Shown here: in pieces, positions 45,336 to 57,800 of the stretch
Numbering within the stretch: position 1 is the first letter of the stretch
Layout: the number at the start of each line of letters is the position of its first letter
DNA from: Cymbidium sinense
Lineage: Eukaryota; Streptophyta; Magnoliopsida; Asparagales; Orchidaceae
Assembly (NCBI GenBank): GCA_021442155.1
Contig: CM038216.1
Span: 83,982,945-84,046,944, forward strand
Direction of reading: 5' to 3'
Length of the DNA: 64,000 nt
The notes under the pieces: model-generated
Databases searched by the model: none
Told to the model about the DNA's origin: nothing
Seen by the model: the letters and a program-made list of their open reading frames with translations, nothing else
Program-made: the position numbers and the translations under genes

Positions 45336-46205
45336 AAGCAAAAAATTTAAAAATTTTGGTTGAAAATGAATATTTAATTTGGAAGTAAATTCCATTCTTT
45401 TGATTAAATGACACCATAGCACATGCCAATGATGTTCCCTAAAGCTTACCTTAAATTTGGCCAAATCTCATCATCTCAACCAATAAATCAGTATTTTTAT
45501 GAATTATATCAGTACAAACTCTACTACATCATACTATAACAAACTAAAATATGCTAACAACAAGTAGTAATACATAATAGTATGTTATAATGCATGATGC
45601 GACACTATGTTATGACATCCTATATTATACTACAGTAATAACATAATATATTATATTATATTGCATATCACATCACAAGGGATTTTTTAAGATAAAAAAT
45701 CATAAAATTAGTCTATACAAAAATATATATATTTGTGTCATATCACTTACATATTTTAAATTGAAATAATATATTAAGATGCCATGCTCTACCTATTATG
45801 AATTTGGCCAAATTTCACCATTTTAAAGTCTAAGTCAACATTTTTATAAATAATGCTAGTGTAGGCTCGAGTGCTTGATTGCAAAATACTAAGAAAATTT
45901 AAAATGCACAAAATAATATATTATGATATATGATGTTATACTATGCTACAACATATAATATTTATTTTGAATATAAAATCTTAATTCTTAGGCTCCTTTG
46001 GTACTACAACCTAATTCCCACTTTAAATTTAACAAATATCATCATCTGATTTATTAAATCAATATTTTTATTATTCATATTAATATAGACTATAGGGCAC
46101 AATACCATAATATACTAAAACATTTCAAAACATCTAAAAACACATCACTAAGTGCTCAAATATATGATGCTACATTATACTATGATATATGGATTATAAT
46201 ATGAT
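45336..46205 (+). repeat. AT-rich tandem repeat after the right gypsy arm
   Basis: Three diverged units share the order: AAATTTGGCCAAAT-like word, TCA-CAT/CACCAT, TAA-TCA-TATTTTTAT, a purine-poor stretch, then a block of short palindromic AT words (ATGATGTTATACTATG, CTACATTATACTATGATAT). The units start at about 45,435, 45,785 and 46,000. No gene. It marks the right end of the retroelement island. Confidence 0.6.
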
Positions 46206-46616
46206 TTAGGGATAGGGTTTAGGGTATTGAAATCACTTATAGTCAAGGAAAGTCTCTTGAAGTCATTTTCTTTAGATACCATAACTATGTTAGATGAGGT
46301 CATTCTATAGATTTACTCCTAATGACATCTTTATTCAAGGTTTAGGGTTTATAGTTTAGGTTTAGGGTTTAGTGTTAGTTTAGAGTTTAGGGTTAGTTTA
46401 AGGTTTAGGGTTTAGGGTTTAGTGTTTAGGGTTTAGGGTTGTAGGTTTTATGTTTTAGGGTTTGTGGTTTTAGGGTTTAGGGTTTAAGGTTTTTTTAGGG
46501 TTTAGGGTTTAGGGTTTAGGGTTTTATGTTTAGGGTTGAGGGTTTAGGGTTTAGCGTTCAGTGTTTAGGTTTTCAGTTTAGGGGTTAAGTTTTAGTTTAG
46601 GGTTTAGGGTTTAAGG
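46206..46616 (+). repeat. Degenerate telomere-like satellite, block VI
   Basis: TTTAGGG words start at about 46,206, are interrupted by about 105 bases of unrelated sequence (46,233-46,337), then continue to the A-run of GRP copy F. G-rich polarity is again on +. Confidence 0.88.
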
Positions 46617-47110
46617 TTTTTTTAATAGAGAACAAATTCAGAGTCAACATTTCTTATTTTTGATTTCATCAACCAAGTAGCACACCAAGTTTTATATGAC
46701 ACAAATGATGACATAGATAAAAAATGAGCACCCATAGAGCAAATATAAAACCCTAGATAAGTAGAACCATCTCTACTATAAAGACACAGCTCCATAAGCA
46801 ATAGATCAGAATGTCCATTATTTAGTTTCTCTAGTTCCTAACAGAACCACCCCCACCTCTCAAGTAGCGGGATCCTCCCTCATATCACTGATCTCTCCCT
46901 CTGCCACCACCACAACTGTAACCTCTGCCACTCCTCCTGTCTCCATAACCACCACTGCTCTAGCCACCATCTCCATATACACCAGCACCTACAGATCCCC
47001 CACCACCACTGTGATAACTGCCGCCTCAGCCTTCACCTCTAGCACTAGACTTAGACTGAGCCTAGTTGATAGTGATGTTCCTGCCATCAACGTTTTTCCC
47101 ATTCTTAAAG
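46617..47110 (-). pseudogene. GRP retrocopy F, 5'-truncated
   Basis: Full-length for the amplified fragment. On minus: truncated RRM end at about 47,105, N-I-T-I-N, TAG in place of the conserved Gln, a Gly-rich tail, G-G-S with TAG stop at 46,831-46,833 at the ancestral position, 3' UTR and A-run (T-run on + at about 46,617-46,623). Frameshifts lie in the Gly-rich part. The same in-frame TAG is seen in copies A and D, so it predates amplification. Confidence 0.82.
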
Positions 47111-47987
47111 TTTAGGATTAGTTTAGAGTTTAGGGTATAGGGTTAGTTTTGGGTTTAGGGTTCAGGGTTTGGGGTTTAAGGTTTAGAGTTGTGGGTTGTA
47201 GGGTTTAGGGTTTAGGGTTTAAGTTTTAGGGTTTAGGGTTTAGGGTTTAGGGTTTAGAGTTTAGGGTTTAGGGTTTAGGGATTAAGGTTTTAGGGTTTAA
47301 GGTTTAGGGTTTAAGGTTCAGTGGTAGTGTTTAGGGTTTAGGGCTTAGGGTTTATGGTTGTAGTTTAGGGTTTAGGGTTAGTTTTAGGGTTTAGGGTTTA
47401 GGGTTTAGGATTTAGGATTTAGGTTTTTCTTAAAGTTAAGTAAACCGATAGGTTTAGGTTTATTTAGTTTATTCTTTATTTATTCGAGTTTATTTTATTT
47501 TTTATTTTTATTTAGGTTTATTTTTTATTTTTATTTGGTTTAGTTTTGTTATTTTATGTTTATTTATTTTAGTTTAGATTTTTTAATTTAGTTTATTTTT
47601 TAGGTTTTGGTTTATTTTTTATTGAGTTTTATTTTTATTTTATTTTTATGTTTAGGTTTTATTTTTTAATTTTAGGTTTCAATTTTTATTTTATTTTCTT
47701 AGGTTTAGGTTTTAGGTTTTTATTTTAGGTTTACTTTTAGTTTTTATTTATTTTTAGTCTAGGTTTAGGTTTATTTTTAGTTAATTTTATTTTATTTAGG
47801 GTTTAGGTGTAGGTTTAGGTTTAGTATATTTTAGGTTTAGGTTTAGGTTTAGTATATTTTAGGTTTAAGTTTAGGTTTTATTTATTTTAGTTTAGTTTAT
47901 AGTAGTTTAGGTTTAGGTTTATTTTATTTTTATTTTAAATTTAGATTTTTTTTAAGTTTAGGGTTTATGTTTTATTTTTTATTTTTA
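47111..47987 (+). repeat. Composite telomere-like/AT-rich satellite, block VII
   Basis: A TTTAGGG-rich stretch to about 47,425, then an AT module that opens with the anchor at about 47,437 and follows the usual landmark order (TTGAGTTTTATTTTTATT at about 47,622). The AT module is cut by RTE copy 2 at about 47,987 and seems to continue after it at 50,974, so the LINE inserted into an existing satellite unit. Confidence 0.9.
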
Positions 47988-48234
47988 GCACTAACCATTG
48001 TCGGTCCCAAGTCCGGATGTGAAAAGTGGAGGGTTGCGTTATGTAGTCGACAGCCAGCGTAAAACTTGTCAAAATAATCATGACATGAATCCTTTAAATC
48101 ATTGTGTTAATGCTAGATCCCAGGCGGCGTGTATGGCTTGAATACGTGAAAATGTGCTAGAAACCCTTGCATCGGCCAGTACAATGTTAAATAAGCAAGG
48201 ATTCCCACATTGTGGACAGATGTGGGAAAAGAAG

Positions 48235-48870
48235 TTAGTCCATGAAACTAGAATTAGGTTAGGATCTTTGAATATAGGTACTCTTACAGGTAAATTATTA
48301 GAATTAATAGATATTATGGTTCATAGAAAGATAAATATTTTATGTGTTCAAAATAACTAAATGGGTTGGGGAGAAAGCCAAGGTGATTGAGAGTTTAGGT
48401 TTTAAACTTTGGTATTCAGGTAAAAGTGGAACTAGAAATGGTGTAGGTGTGATTATAGATAAAAGTTTGAAGGATAATGTGATAAATATTAATAGATGTG
48501 GAGATAGAATTATAGCTTTAAAGATTATTGTTGATACTAAGATTATCAATGTTATAAGTGTCTATGCTCCTCAAGAAGGTTTGGAGGTAAGTGCAAAAGA
48601 AAAATTTTGGAATGAATTGAGGGATTAATACAAAAGATACCTCTTGAAGAAAAAGTATTTATTATAGGAGATTTAAATGGACATGTTGGTAGAGTGGTAG
48701 AAGATTTTAAAAGTATTCATGGTGGTTATGGATTTGGAGTGACTAATGAAGAAGGTAGGACTATATTAGATTTTGCTTTAGCTTATGACTTTGTAGTTGC
48801 TAACACTTTATTTAAGAAAAGAGATGAACATATTATTACTTATAAAATGGATCTAGTAAAACACGATTGA
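48235..48870 (+). pseudogene. RTE copy 2 apurinic-type endonuclease
   Basis: RLGSLNIGTLTGK and IDIMVHRKINILCVQ at 48,253-48,352, then after a +1 frame change near 48,350, KWVGEKAKVIESLGFKLWYSG, GVGVIIDKSL and VISVYAPQ (about 48,548-48,572). A further frame change and IIGDLNGHVG at 48,661-48,690, then ILDFALAYDFVVANTLF. This is the APE-type endonuclease that nicks target DNA for LINE priming. The Asp of GDLNGH remains; the Glu normally after CVQ is lost at the frame break. Confidence 0.8.
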
Positions 48871-48979
48871 TTATTTTCTGATAAGAAAAATAGATCGTTT
48901 AGATTGTAAAGATTGTAAGGTCATTCAAGTGAAAATCTAAGTACCCAACATCGATTGTTAGTTTTAGATTTTAAGATGA

Positions 48980-50940
48980 AAGGTTGTAAGAGAAAAAATA
49001 AACCAAATTATTATCCTAGAATTAGATGGGGACACTTAAAGAACACAAATAAAAATATTTTTAAGAGCAAGCTACAAGAGATTAGAATTTGGGATGTTCA
49101 TGAGGAAGCTAACAATATATGGAAATAAATAGTAAGTGAAATTAAGCAAATTGCTAAAGATGTGCTTGGAGAATCAAAAGGAAAAGCTTCTTTTAATAAG
49201 AATAGTTGGTGGTGGAGTCAGAGTGTGCAAGAAAAGATAAAAAATAAGAAGTATTGTTATAAAACTTGGTTTAGATGTAAAAACTCGGAGAATTGGGAAA
49301 GATATAAAGTGGTCTGTAGAGATTCTAAGAAAGCAATATATAATGCAAAAAATTTAGCTTTTAGTGATTTATACAATAGATTAGATACCAAAGAAGGTGA
49401 AAGATGTATGTATAAGTTAGCCAACCAAAGAGATAGGAGAAGTAAAGACATAGTTCAAGTGAGGTGTATTAAGGATGCCACTAATAAAATGCTTTTTTTA
49501 GAAAAGGATATTAAAAATAGGTGGATGAGGTATTTTGATAAACTTTTCAATGAAGGATCTGAAAGTACAATTGATTTTAGCAACCTTAATACCCTAAACA
49601 AAAATAAAGAATTTCATTTTTATCATCGTATTAGTAAATCTGAAGTTAGTGAATCTTTAAAGAAAATGAAATGTGGAAAAGCAGTATGACTAGATAATAT
49701 TCCAATAGAAGTGTGGAAATATTTAGGAGATCAAGGAATTTCTTGGCTTACTAATCTTTTTAATGTCATTTTAAAGACTAAAAAGATGCCAGATGAGTGG
49801 AGAAACAATTTGTTGGTTCCTATATTTAAGAATAAAGGTGATGCACAAGAGTGTGCAAATTATAGAGGAATTAAGTTAATGTGCCATACATTAAAATTAT
49901 GGGAGAGAGTAATTGAGCATAGGTTACGATGTGATACAGAAGTTTCTCACAATCATTTGGTTTCATGCCAGGTAGATCTACTATGGATTCTATACATTTG
50001 TTAAGGGGTTTGATGGAGAAGCATAGAGAAAGTAAGGAGGATCTACATATGATATTTATGATTTAGTGAAACTTATGATAAAGTTTCAAGAGATGTTCTT
50101 TGGAGAGTTCTAGAATAGAAAAGAGTTAATATTGGTTATATTCAACTCATTAAGGATATGTATACTAGAGTTTACTTGTGTCCAAATGCAAGGAGGATTG
50201 ACAAAATATTTTGCTATTTCAATTGGATTACATCAAGGATCATCTTTAAGCCCTTATCTTTTTTACTTTAGTTATGGATGTTCTTACTAGGCATTTACAA
50301 GAAGATGTACCTTGGTGTAAGCTTTTTGCTGATGACATTCTTTTTATTGATAAGAGAGGAGTCCAAAACTTGAATTATGGAGGTCAACTCTAGAGTCTAA
50401 AGGTTTTCATTTAAGTAGATCTAAAACTGAATATATGGTGTGTGTTGTAGAAGTTTTAGTGGTAGTGTTGTGACATTAGGTGATAAGAGTGAGCATTAAT
50501 TTAGGCTCTATTTTTCAAAATGATGGTGAAATAGATGGAGATGTTATTAGAATTCAAGTTGGATGGTTGAAGTGGAGGAATACATCACTTAAACTTATGA
50601 TATAAGATGGTGGTAAGACCCAAACTTAAAATTTTATAAAAGACCAAGAATAGTAGGTAAATGCTTACTATGCTTTATAGATATAAATGTATATTCAAGT
50701 TGGGTAGATAATATTAGGGAGAGTCACCTTAGATGGTTTGGCCACATAAAGCGTCGGCCATCTGATGACCTGATTAGGTGAGTAGATGCATTAGATTTTC
50801 CTTATGTTAAGAAAGGTAGAGGTAGACCTAAAAAGACTTAGTTAAGATGTATAAAAATGATATTAGTATACTTGATTTAAATGAGAATTTGACACATAAT
50901 AGGACACAATGGAGACGAAGGATTCATATAGTCCACCCCA
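48980..50940 (+). pseudogene. RTE copy 2 reverse transcriptase, broken
   Basis: The longest intact piece is 49,162-49,689 (175 codons; RRSKDIVQVRCIKD, RWMRYFDKLFNEGS), followed by 49,711-50,004 (KMPDEWRNNLLVPIFKNKG, NYRGIKLM). The catalytic box at about 50,325-50,342 still reads LFADD, unlike copy 1, but its frame is broken on both sides. Parts of the C-terminal domain are deleted or replaced between about 50,585 and 50,712. WFGHIKRRP at about 50,735 and GRGRPKKT at about 50,815 are visible before the tail. Confidence 0.8.
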
Positions 50941-50973
50941 CCTAGTGGGATTAAGGCTTGTTGTTGTTGTTTA

Positions 50974-51477
50974 TTTTCTAGGTTTTGGTTTTTATTTAGT
51001 TTTTATTTTATTTTATTTTATTTTATTTTATTTTTATTTTAGGTTTAGTTTTTATTTTATTAAGGTTTTAATTTTTTTTAGTTTAGTTTAGGTTTTAATT
51101 TATTTTATTTTAGTTTTGTTTTTAATTTTATTTTATTTTCTTTTTAAGTTTAGGTTTAGGTTTAGGTTTTAGCTTAGATTTTTTATTTTATTTATTTTAT
51201 TTTTATTTTGGTTCTTTTATTGATTTTATTTTTAGGTTTTATTTTGTTGAGGTTTATGTTTTTATCCTTTTAGGGTTTAGGTTAGTTGAGGGTTTAGGGT
51301 TTAAGGTTTGGGGTGTAGGGTTTAGGGTTTAGGATTTAGGGTTTAGTGTTTAGGGTTTAAAGTTTAGGGTTTTGGGTTTAGGGTTTAGGGTTTAGGTTTT
51401 AGGGTTTAGGGTTTATGGTTTAGGGTTTTAGGGTTTTGGGTTTTAGGTTTAGGGTTTTAGGGTTTTAGGTTTGAGGG
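50974..51477 (+). repeat. Composite telomere-like/AT-rich satellite, block VIII
   Basis: The AT-rich remainder of the module interrupted by RTE copy 2 (to about 51,265), then TTTAGGG-rich DNA to the A-run side of GRP copy G. No gene. Confidence 0.88.
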
Positions 51478-51897
51478 TTTTTTTTATTTAATTAACAGAT
51501 ATTTCTTTTTTTAATTTCATGTAATGCATAATGATGATATTAAATGAGCACAAAGACCCAGATAACTAGAGTCATCTTTACTTTAAAGAAAAAGTTCCAT
51601 AAGCTGCATATCATATTGGTTGTTCTTCAATTTCTCCAATTCCCATCAGAACAACCCCGACCTCTCAAGTAGTTGGATCCACCATCATATCCCTGAACTC
51701 TCCCTCCGCCACCACTTGTCCCTCTCACTCCAGCCTCCTGCTTGCTTTGACCACCACCTCCATTTCAACTAGCACCACCAGATCCCCCACCACCACTACG
51801 ATAACTATCGCCTCCACCTTCACCTACTTCGCTAGATGTAGACTAAGATTAGTTGACGGTGATGTTCCTACCATCAAGGTTATGCACATTCTTAAGG
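51478..51897 (-). pseudogene. GRP retrocopy G, 5'-truncated
   Basis: Minus strand: same upstream truncation (CTTAAGAATGTGCATAACC at about 51,893), D-G-R-N-I-T-V-N, then a stop where Gln is expected, Gly-rich tail, and R-G-[CG]-S-D-G-N followed by TGG, so the terminal stop is lost (about 51,638-51,646). The 3' UTR is shorter than in A-D and F, lacking part around 51,515-51,530. A T-run on + at about 51,478-51,485 marks the A-tail. Confidence 0.78.
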
Positions 51898-54800
51898 TTT
51901 AGTTTCAGGTTTACGTTTATTAGGTTTTATGGCTTAGGTTCATTTTTTAATTTATTTAGTTATTTTAGGTTTAGGTTTAGGGTTTGGGGTTTAGGGTTTA
52001 GGGTTTAAGGTTAGGGTTTAGGGTATAGTTTAGGGTTTAGGGTTTAGGGTATAGGTTTTAGGGTTTAGGATTTAAAGTTTTAGGGTTTAGCTTTTAAGGT
52101 TTAGGGTTTAAGATTAGGGTTTAGGATTTAAGGTTTAGGGTTTAGGGTTTAGGGTTTAGGGTTTAGTATTTAAGGTTTAGGGTTTAGGTTTTAAGGTTTT
52201 TTAAATTAAGTAACCTGGTAGGTTTAGGTTTATTTAATTTGTTTAGTTTATTTTTTATTTAGTTTAATTTATTTTATTTTTTTTTTTATGTTTATTTTTT
52301 ATTTTTATTAATGTTTATTTTTTATTTTTATTTAGTTTAGTTTATTTATTTTAGGTTTACTTATTTTAGTTTAGGTTTTTTATTTTAGTTTATTTTTCTA
52401 GGTTTATTTTTAGTTGAGTTTTATTTTTATTTTTTTAAGGTTTAGTTTTATTTTTTATTTTTAGGTTTAATTTTATGTTTTTATTTTATTTTGTTAGGTT
52501 TAGGTTTTAGGTTTTTATTTTAGGTTTATTTTTAATTTAATTTATTTTATTTTGTTTAGGTTTCGGTTTAGGTTTAGTTTAGTTTAGGTTTAGGTTTATG
52601 TTTTATTTATTTTAGTGTAGGTTTAAGATTATATTATATTTTTTATTTTATTTTTATTTTAGGTTAAGTTTTTTTTTAGTTTAGGCTTTAGGTTTATTTT
52701 TTATTTATGTTTAGGTTTATTTTTTAGGTTTAGGTTTTTATTTAGTTTATGTTTATGTTTATTTTATTTTATTTTTATTTTTTTATTTTTATGCTTTGGT
52801 TTAGTTTTAGTTTAGGTTCTAATTTAATTTAATTTATTTTATTTTATTTAGGTTTATGTTTATTTTATTTATTTAATTCTTAGGTTTTATTTAGTTTAGG
52901 TTTAGGTTTTAAAGTTTTTATGGTTTAGGGTATATTGTTTAGGGTTTTAGGGTTTAGGATTTTAGTGTTTAGGATTTAGGGTTAGGGTTTAGGGTTCAGG
53001 GTTTAGGGTTTATGATTTAGTGTTCAGGCTTTAAGGTTTAGGGTCTTAGGGTTTAAGGTTTAGGGTTTAGGGTTTGCTTATGATTTTGGGTTAGTTTAGG
53101 GTTTAGGGTTTAGGGTTTAGGGTTTAGGGTTTAGGGATTAATCTTTAGGATTTATGGTATTTAGAGTTTAGGGTTTAGGGTTGAGTGTTAGGGTTAGGGT
53201 TTAGTGTTTATGGTTTAGGATTTTAGGTTTAGTGTTTAGGGTTAGTATTAGGGTTTAGGGTTTAGGGTTTAGAGTTTAGGATTTAGGGTTTAGAGTTTAT
53301 GGTTTTTTTTTATAAAAAAATAAGCAAACCGGTAGGTTTAGGTTTATTTAGTTTATTTATTTATTTTATTTTATTTTATTTTTATTTTGTTTGGTTTATT
53401 TATTTTAGGTTTATTTATTTTAGATTAGGTTTAGGTTTAGGTTTATGTTTTTTTTAGTTTAGTTTTATTTTTATTTTATTTTTTAGGTTTAGGCTTTATT
53501 TTTTTATTTTTATGTTTAGGTTTAGGTTTTTGTTTTATTTTTTTAGGTTTAGGTTTTTGATTTTTATTTTATGTTTATTTTTAGGTTTTATTTCTTAGTT
53601 TAGGTTTAGGTTTATTTTTAGTTTATTTTATTTTATTTATTTTAAGGTTTAGGTTTAGCTAATTTTAGGTTTAAGTTTAATTTATTTTTGTTTAGTTTAT
53701 TTGAGTTTAGGTTTAGGTTTTTTTATTTTATGTTTAGGTGCTTTTTTTAGCTTGAGGTTTAGGTTTTATTTTTTATTTATTTTAAGTTTATTTTTTAGGT
53801 TGAGGTTTTTATTTAGTTTTTATTTTAATTTATTTTAGGTTTATTTTTAATTTTTCATTTCGTTTTTATTCTATTTAGGTTTTTTATTTTATGGTTTATT
53901 ATATATTTTTAGTTTTGTTTAGGTTTTTTTATTATATTTTAGTTTAGTTTTATTTTTTATTTTATTTTATTTTTAGGTTTAGGTCTAGATTTTTATTTTA
54001 TTTTTTTTCAGTTCAGGTTTTTGGTTTTTATTTTACATTTATTTTTAAGTATTATTTTTTAATTTAGGTTTAGGTTGATTTTAATTTAATTTATTTTATT
54101 TAGATTAGGTTTAAGCTTTATTTATTTTAGTTTAGTTTATCTTAGTTTAGGTTTAGCTTTATTTTATTTTTATTTTAGGTTTAGGGTTGAGGTTTTATTT
54201 CTTATTTATTTTTATGTTATAATTTTAGGTTTATTTTTTAGGTTTAGGTTTTTATTTTATTTTAGGTTTATTTTATTTTTATTTTAATTTTAGTTTTTAT
54301 TTTATTTAGGTTTTCTTATTTTTTAGTTTTGTTTAGGTTTTTATTTATTTATTTTACCTTAGTTTTTTTAATTTTCTTTTTAGTTTTAGGTGTTAGTTTA
54401 TGTTTTTATTTTATTTTATATTTTCATTTTATTTTGGTTTATGTCTATTTTATTTATTATATTTTTAGGTTTTATTTAGTTTAGGTTTAGGTTTCTAGCT
54501 TTTTAGGGTTTAGGGTTTAGGGTTTAGGTTTCAGGCTTTTATTTTAGGTTTATTTTTAGGTTTTATTTTTTAGTTTAGGTTTAGGTTTATTTTTAGTTTA
54601 TTTTATTTTATTTAGTTTAGGGTTTAAGTTTAGTTTTTTTTAGGTTTATGTTTAACATTTAATTATTTTAGTTTAGCTTTTTGTTTTTTTGTTTATTTAA
54701 TTTTTATTTTAGGTTTAGTTTTAATTTTAGTTTAGGGTTTGGGTTTTTTTTATTTTTAGGTTTTATTTTTAGGTTTATTTCTAAAATTTAGGTATTTATT

Positions 54801-57800
54801 TAGGTTTTTTTATTTTAGTTTTTTCTTCATTTAGTTTTATTTTATTTAGGTTTTTTATTCTTAGGTTTATATTATTATTTGTTAATTTAGGTTTTTATTT
54901 ATTTAATTTTATTTTATTTATAGGATTAGGTTTTGGTTTTAGTTTAGGTTTTACTTTTATTTTATTTAGGTTAAGGTTTTATTTATTTATTTTAATTTGA
55001 GGTTTTATTTACTTTTGGTTTAGATTTTAAGGTTTTAGGGTTTAAGGTTTAGGGTTTAGGGTTTAGGGTTTAGGGTTTAGGGTTTAGTTTAGGTTTTAAG
55101 GTTTAGGGTTTTAGGGTTTATGATTTTGGGGTTTAGGGTTTAGGGTTAGGGTTTAGGGTTTAGGGTTTAGGTTTTATGGTTTAGTGTTTAGGCTTTTGGG
55201 CTTAGGGTTTATGGTTTAGGGTTAGCTTAAGGTTAAGGGTTAGTTTATGGTTTAGGGTTTAGTGTTTCGGTTTTAAGGTTGATAATTTTTAGGGTTTAGG
55301 GTTTATGGTTTAGGGATAGTTTAGGGTTTTATGGTTTAGGGTTTAGGGTTAGAGTTAGGATTTAGGGATTGGTTTAAGGTTTAGGGTTTTGGGTTAGTTT
55401 GAGTTTAGGATTTAGGGTTTATGGTTTTTTAGGGTATAGGGTTAGGGTTGTAGGCTTAGGGTTGTAGGTTTAGGATTTAGGGTTTAGGTTTAGTTTTAGG
55501 ATTTATGGTTTAGGGTTTAGGGTTTAGGGTTTAGGGTTTAGGATATAGGGTTTAGGGTTTAAGGTTTAAGGTTTAGGGTTTTATTTTTTAGAATAAAGTA
55601 AACTGGTAGGTTTAGGTTTAAATTGTTTATTTTTTATTTTAGTATATTTTATTATTATATAATATAGTTTATTTATTTTAGTTTAGGTTTTCTATTTTAA
55701 TTTATTTTTTAGGTTTAGGTTTAGGTTTAGGTTTATTTTTTAGTTGAGTTTTATTTTTATTTTATTTTTTAGGTTTAGGTTTTATTTTTTATTTTTAAGT
55801 TTAGGTTTACGTTTTAATTTTTTTTTTTAGCTTTAGGTTTTAGGTTATTATTTTAGGTTTATTTTTAGGTTTATTTTTAGTTTAGGTTTAGGTTTATTTT
55901 TACTTTATTTATTCTACTTAGTTTAGGTTTAGGTTTAGGTTTTACTTTTTTTAGTTTAGGTTTATGTTTATTTATTTTATTTAGTTTATTTTTATTTTAG
56001 GTTTAAGTTTTTATTTTTTAGTTTAGGGTTTAGGTTTTATTTTTTATTTATTTTTAGGTTTTACTTATAGGTTTATTTTTTAGGTTTATGTTATTATTTA
56101 GTTTTTATTTTAGGTTTATTTTATTTTATTTTATGTTTAGTTTTTATTTTATTAAGGATTTTTATTCATAGGTTTATTTTATTTTATTTAGTTTGGTTTA
56201 GGTTTTTCTGTATTTTATTTTAGTTTATTTTATTCTTTACTTTATTTTCTTTTTAGGTTTAGGTTTAAGTTTTAGTTTAGCATTTTATTTTATTTTATTA
56301 TATTTAGGTTTAGGTTTTTATATTTATTTTATTTTTAGGTTTTATTTAGTTTAGGTTTAAGTTTTTAGGTTTTTATGGTTTAGGCTTTAGGATTTAATGT
56401 TTAGGGTTTAGGGTTTTAGGGTTTTGGATTTTAGGGTTTAGGGTTTACGATTTAGTTTTTAAGCTTTAGGGTTTAGGGTTTAGGGCTTAGAGTTTTGGGT
56501 TAGCTTAGGGTTTAGGCTTAGTTTAGTGTTTACGATTTAGGATTTTGGATTTAGGCTTTAAAGTTTATAGTTTCTAGGGTTTAGGGTCTACGATTTAGGT
56601 TTAGGGTTTTTTTTTAATTAGTGAACTAGTATTTTAAGTTTTTTTAATTTATTTTTAATTTATTTTTTGTTTATTTTATTTTTTATTTTTATTGAGGTTT
56701 ATTTTTTTTATTTAGTTTAGTTTATTTATTTTTGTTTAGGTTTTTTATTTTAGTTTATTTTTAGGTTTAGGTTTAGGTTTGGGTTTACGTTTTAGTTTAG
56801 TTTTATTTTCTTACGTTTAAGTTTTATTTTTTTTAGGATAAGGTTTAGCTTTTTATTATATTTTTTGGTTTAGGTTTTAGGTTTTTATTTTAGGTTTATT
56901 TTCAAGTTTTATTTCTTAGTTTAGGTTTAGGTTTTATTTATTTTAGTTTAGTTTATTTTAATTTAGGTTTACTTTATTTTGTTTAATTTTTTAGGTTTAG
57001 GTTTTTTTATTTTAGGGTTTAAGTTTTATTTTTTATTTATTTTTAGGTTTAGGTGTTTATCGAGTTTTTATTTTTTTATTTTAGGTTAAATTACAGTTTA
57101 TTTTAGATTTAGTTTTTATTTTATTTTATTTTATTTATTTTTCAGTTTATTATATTTTTTAGTTTAGTTTTGGATTTTATTTATTTTATTTTAGTTTAGT
57201 TTTTATTTTTATTTTATTTTATTTATAAGTTTAGGTTTATGTTTTAGTTTACATTTTTATAATATTTTATTTAGGTTTAACTTTATTTATTTATTTTATT
57301 TTTAGGTTTTATTTAATTTAGGTTTATGTTTTTAGGTTTTTAGGGTTTAAGGTTTAGGTTTAGGGTTTGGGGTTTTAGGGTTTAGGGTTTAGGGTTTAGG
57401 GTTTATGGTTGAGTGTTTTAGGGTTTAGGGTTTATAGTTTAGGGTTTATTATTTAGGGTTTAGGGTTTTTAGGGTTTATGGTTTAGGGTTTAGGTTTAGG
57501 GTTTAAGGTTTAAGGTTTAAGGTTTAGGGTTTAAGGTTAAGTTTAAGGTTTAGGTTTAGTTTAGGTTTATAGTTTAGTAGTTTAAGTTTAGATTTTAGGT
57601 TAAGGTTTAGATTAGGTTTAGATTTAGGTTTAAGTTTAAGGTTTTTATATTTGATTTAGATTTAGAGTTTTAAGGTTTAGGTTTAAGGTTTAGGCATAGG
57701 TTATTTTAAAACTTTAAGGTTTAGGTAGATTTAAGTTTTATTTAGGATTTAGTTTAGTGTTTAAGGTTTAGGATTTTAATTTTTAGGGTTGTTTAGGGTT

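Larger units (their letters stand above)
47988..50973 (+). mobile_element. RTE-type LINE copy 2, nearly full length
   Basis: Starts with the characteristic 5' region (CACTAACCATTGTCGGTCCC at about 47,988, GTAGTCGACAGCCAGCG at about 48,036, ATCCCAGGCGGCG at 48,117) and ends with CACCTAGTGGGATTAAGGC and a short (TTG)n tail. Its length of about 2.99 kb is close to that of complete plant RTE elements. Contents: endonuclease (48,235-48,870) and RT (about 48,980-50,940). The flanks TTTATTTTT and TTTATTTTC could be the target-site duplication, although AT satellite makes such matches cheap. Dead through many frameshifts and deletions. Confidence 0.85.
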
